From Gymnopilus junonius (taxonomy: Eukaryota; Basidiomycota; Agaricomycetes; Agaricales; Galerinaceae): a stretch of DNA of 10,209 bases. This document shows, in pieces, positions 7,858 through 10,209 of this stretch; position 1 is the first letter of the stretch; every line of letters starts with the position of its first letter. A program made the translations under genes and the position numbers. Under the pieces are notes generated by a model. It was not told the DNA's origin, made no database searches, and saw nothing but the letters and a program-made list of their open reading frames with translations. The stretch is from NCBI GenBank assembly GCA_015501075.1, contig JADNYJ010000893.1, positions 1 to 10,209 on the forward strand. Reading direction: 5' to 3'.

Positions 7858-8728
7858 CTTGCCAGTCACACGAGAGGAACAATACAAGTGTCTTGATAAC
7901 TGCCGGATAGGGAAACACGGGTCTAGTTTTCAGAAAATTCGAGTTATAGCGCAATACGAGATCTTGATATGCTAACAATTCTTGGCATTCGCGGGTGTCG
8001 GGTGAGGCCTAACCGTGAATGAGTGTCCGAGAGTTTTTGAGTCAAGTATCGGAAATAGTAATTCGACCCTGATCCGTCGGTCGGTGATCAGTGATCACTC
8101 CATCAATTCTCCACCTTGTTTACATGTCCAGGTTCGCTTCTTTCCGCAACGGCCAAGAGCGGCTACGGCGGACTTTTAAATTGTAAAATCGACGTGAACG
8201 CGTAAACGAAGTTTGGAGCTCTTGGGCTACTCTAGCAATGAGCCGACTCTCAAAACGCCAAAGTCCTCTGCAAATTACCTTCTTCTCTTTTTCTTTTAAT
8301 TGCCGGTGGGACTGCGCATCGCGCGCAGCGACGACGAATGCGAAGAGTCGGTGCCGACTACATACCAGTGACGTGGAAAACGTGGAAAATAGCCAAGGGG
8401 TAGCAAATTTGCCTCTGAGCCAATTACGTAGATCCCCGAGGCATTGGCGATGTGGTTCATTGTGCACGGTCTTCGCACAATCTTGACATCGCTTCGACCA
8501 CTTTTGCCGACACCGGCATCACGACAAATCGAAATTGATAACCTAGATTCCTTGTACCGTGATGTACTTGTCGAACAAGGTTAACGGTTCTTTCATTCTT
8601 CATCTGTCATCTTTTCTTAATCGACACATTTATCTTGAACGCAATCTGATTTATTCCACCACTAAGTCGTACTACAACTTTAGGTAGAGAGGATCCGACC
8701 AATGGTCGTTTGGTAAGACTGAAGCAAG
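7858..8728. other. Region without a supported gene
   Basis: This stretch of about 870 bp may contain an upstream exon of the 7548-7857 frame. Overlapping open frames of 82 codons (plus, 8238-8486) and 115 codons (minus, 8120-8467) occupy the same DNA and neither resembles a family. Small repeats are visible: a 9-bp tandem copy ACGTGGAAA x2 (8371-8388), and AGTCGG/CCGACT arms near 8346-8359. The right end would be the 3' flank of the secreted-protein gene. Confidence 0.45.
8371..8388. repeat. 9-bp tandem duplication
   Basis: ACGTGGAAA occurs twice, head to tail, without mismatch. It is too short to assign a role and may be chance. Confidence 0.6.
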
Positions 8729-9071
8729 CTACGCTGCGACTTTGGACGGAGTTGGCGTGACTGGAGCTTGAGAGGCAGTGCTGCTTTGGGTTTGGCTGTA
8801 CACGCGTGAGTATCATATTCTGCAACAAAATGATCTCAGAAGACTATACTTACGTCCATATAATTGTGGTAGTTTTCTGGATCATGTAGGGGGAATAATC
8901 CACCAGAGTGTTGTAAATTCTTTCCGCCGTCAAAACCTTTGGGGTTTCCTGCATAAGAATTAGTCAACAACGGCTGCTTGGATGAAGTGAAAAAGGAAGA
9001 CGAACAGCAGAGGCAGAGAGGGCCTGGAGAGAAGTAGCGATCAAAGCGAACTTGAAAAACTTGAACTGCAT
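8729..9071 (-). CDS. Small secreted protein (75 residues)
   Basis: The start at 9071 opens with MQFKFFKFALIATSLQALSA, a textbook signal peptide: basic start, hydrophobic core and small residues before an expected Ala cleavage site. Three exons (9071-9006, 8948-8854, 8795-8729) give 75 residues. The introns are GTTCGT to GCAG (with a CTAAT branch site) and GTAAGT to ACAG. The mature part reads ETPKVLTAERIYNTLVDYSP and onward, ending in a Ser/Thr/Pro-rich tail QTQSSTASQAPVTPTPSKVA. Exon 2 is also open in another frame (NPKGFDGGKNLQHSGGLF and on), reached if exon 1 ends 4 nt later at a weaker donor; that version then reads a less natural third exon. I prefer the first because its splice sites are better and it stops in a sensible place. 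No Cys or known domain is seen. It is divergent from the laccase. Confidence 0.5.
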
Positions 9072-9637
9072 GGTGATGGTTTGCAATAGGGCGACTATTT
9101 TTCTGTTCGGGATCTTATATCGTATCCAAGACGGTGGTATGTACTCTGGGAAATGCTCCCTTTTGGGTTCGTGTACCTGTATCTTCTTTTTACATTTGAT
9201 ACCAGTTCTGAATCAGAAGACATAGCCTCCTGATACGAAGATCACGTCCGATATTCGCAAGCGCAGCCGCGATTAATCCCGCCCCCCTCAAAACTTCATC
9301 TAACGGTACCGAAACCGAGTGCAAAAAGTTATCTTCATGAGAACATGATCGGTAAACATCCCCGAAAGGCAGTCATTACAACGCTTTGAGGTGCCTCTAG
9401 CTTTTCCGATGGTCGAATCGTTGTCACTAATGTCAACTTTACAGAGCCATATGACTAAATGCTTGAAACCGCTCTCACAGGGAACCTTGCGGCCGCCAGT
9501 AAATTGGATCTTTCGATCTTTCGAATGCGGCACTGCGAATATTAAGGATCAAAGAGGCCGAGAACCGCATTCTCTGGGTATAAAAATCCTGGGCGATCCC
9601 CTGAAAGCCATAACCTCTTCTTACAAGGCCCACTAGG
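9072..9637. promoter_or_regulatory. Divergent promoter between the small secreted protein and the laccase
   Basis: The two start codons face away from each other across 566 bp. On the minus side GATATAAG (9114-9121) lies 43 bp before the start at 9071. On the plus side TATAAAAA (9579-9586) lies 52 bp before the laccase ATG. GCCCCCCT (9281-9288) includes CCCCT, the core of a fungal stress-response element; its use here is only a guess. An 81-codon open frame at 9391-9636 covers the laccase TATA box and is not credible as a gene. Confidence 0.55.
9579..9586 (+). promoter_or_regulatory. TATA box of the laccase gene
   Basis: TATAAAAA lies 52 bp upstream of the laccase start codon at 9638, at the usual distance for a fungal secreted-enzyme gene. 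Confidence 0.65.
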
Positions 9638-10209
9638 ATGCTCTCAACGTCTTTCGTTCTTCTCTCGTTGTTGGCCGGTTGTCTTGGTGCAATTGGACCC
9701 AACGCAGACTTGTACATTCGCAACAATTATATCCAGCAGATGCTACAATCGCTCGTAAGTTTCGACGCTGTCTGATTAACTTCATGAAAGGCTAATTCAT
9801 TGATATGTAGCGCTTTCTAGCGCGGTTAACAGACCATGTCTATTGCTGACCTCTAATTCGGAAATAAAGTGTGTAATTTATAGAGCTTAATTGACCTGTC
9901 TGAATTCCGTTAGGGAGATACTTCAACTGAATGTCGTCAACGACTGAGTGATACAACGATGGTGAGCACAAGCATTGCAAGTGATCCTCTTCTATTTCCC
10001 TTTGTGTCCTTATATTCGTGCTTCAGCATTGGCACGGTTTTTCCACATGGAAGCAATGGCGGATGGCCCAGTGGAGTCAATCAATGCCTATTATTCCTGC
10101 GATTCTTTCTTGTATCATTCTCTGTCCAGATCAAGCCGGAAGTTCTGTACATTCTCATCATTGTTCGTCTTATATTTGTATGCGCCTTACGACTTATAAC
10201 TAAGTTCTT
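9638..10209 (+). CDS. Laccase (multicopper oxidase), 5' part, frame broken by many single-base losses
   Basis: A signal peptide (MLSTSFVLLSLLAGCLGA) is followed by IGPNADLYIRNNYI, the normal start of a mature basidiomycete laccase. Exons are 9638-9754, 9811-9868, 9914-9976 and 10027 to the edge, with a GC-AG intron at 9977-10026. Bridging frame breaks gives GDTFQLNVVN, STSI, then HWHGFFQHG with the first copper-binding His pair, NWADGP, VNQCPI, SFLYHF, VPDQAG and WYHSH with the next copper ligands. Laccases are secreted copper enzymes that oxidise phenols with reduction of oxygen. About eighteen one-base losses are needed, each next to an identical base. The last ~45 bp no longer follow the expected C-D-G-L-R-G segment and I cannot resolve them. 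Exon 2 is only roughly alignable. The rest of the gene, at least 400 residues, lies beyond the window. Confidence 0.92.

Noticed and set aside
8120..8486. Overlapping open frames on both strands
   Set aside because: They cover the same DNA on opposite strands and neither resembles a protein family.
9391..9636. An 81-codon plus-strand open frame before the laccase
   Set aside because: It spans the laccase TATA box and ends just before the laccase start, so it is promoter DNA.
9638..10209. Repeat-induced point mutation as the cause of the broken laccase
   Set aside because: That process gives C-to-T changes; here the differences are one-base losses at runs and the codons are otherwise normal.
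1..10209. CRISPR array, prokaryotic operon or complete transposon
   Set aside because: No regularly spaced repeats, no ribosome-binding sites, no terminal repeats with a transposase; the genes are intron-bearing and fungal.

Overview
The window looks like nuclear DNA of a filamentous basidiomycete, probably an agaricomycete. The genes carry many short introns (about 48-116 nt, GT-AG with CTNA-type branch sites, plus one GC-AG intron). A laccase with a secretion signal is present at the right end. Three housekeeping proteins can be read residue by residue after splicing.

Left part, 1-3649, is compact. A 3' tail of a gene ending in a CAAX-like tetrapeptide (1-68, +) converges on rpb7, an RNA polymerase II subunit (477-1280, -). 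rpb7 shares a 166-bp divergent promoter, holding a perfect 12-bp inverted repeat, with the succinate dehydrogenase cytochrome b subunit gene (1447-2232, +). A tRNA-Ile(AAU) (2388-2460, +) and the ESCRT-I subunit gene vps28 (2584-3649, +) follow.

Middle part, 3650-8728, is sparse. It holds a P-loop GTPase start that breaks off just after its Walker A motif (4236-4379), an 18-bp perfect palindrome, a possible tRNA-like remnant, an unrecognised coding-like segment (6059-6267), the C-terminal part of a single-pass membrane protein with a long Ser-rich tail (6321-7330), and an unrecognised two-exon open frame on the minus strand (7548-7857).

Right part, 8729-10209, is a divergent pair of secreted-protein genes: a short protein with a signal peptide (8729-9071, -) and the 5' part of a laccase (9638 to the edge, +), about 0.57 kb apart.

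The most striking signal is in the quality of the reading frames. rpb7 and sdhC are perfectly intact. vps28 needs two single-base additions, the tRNA one, and the first ~570 bp of the laccase about eighteen. Each is at a place where the conserved protein or stem predicts a run of identical bases one longer than observed, while the residues themselves stay canonical. This looks more like homopolymer contraction in the assembly than like gene decay, and it warns that some of the 'empty' middle may be under-read.
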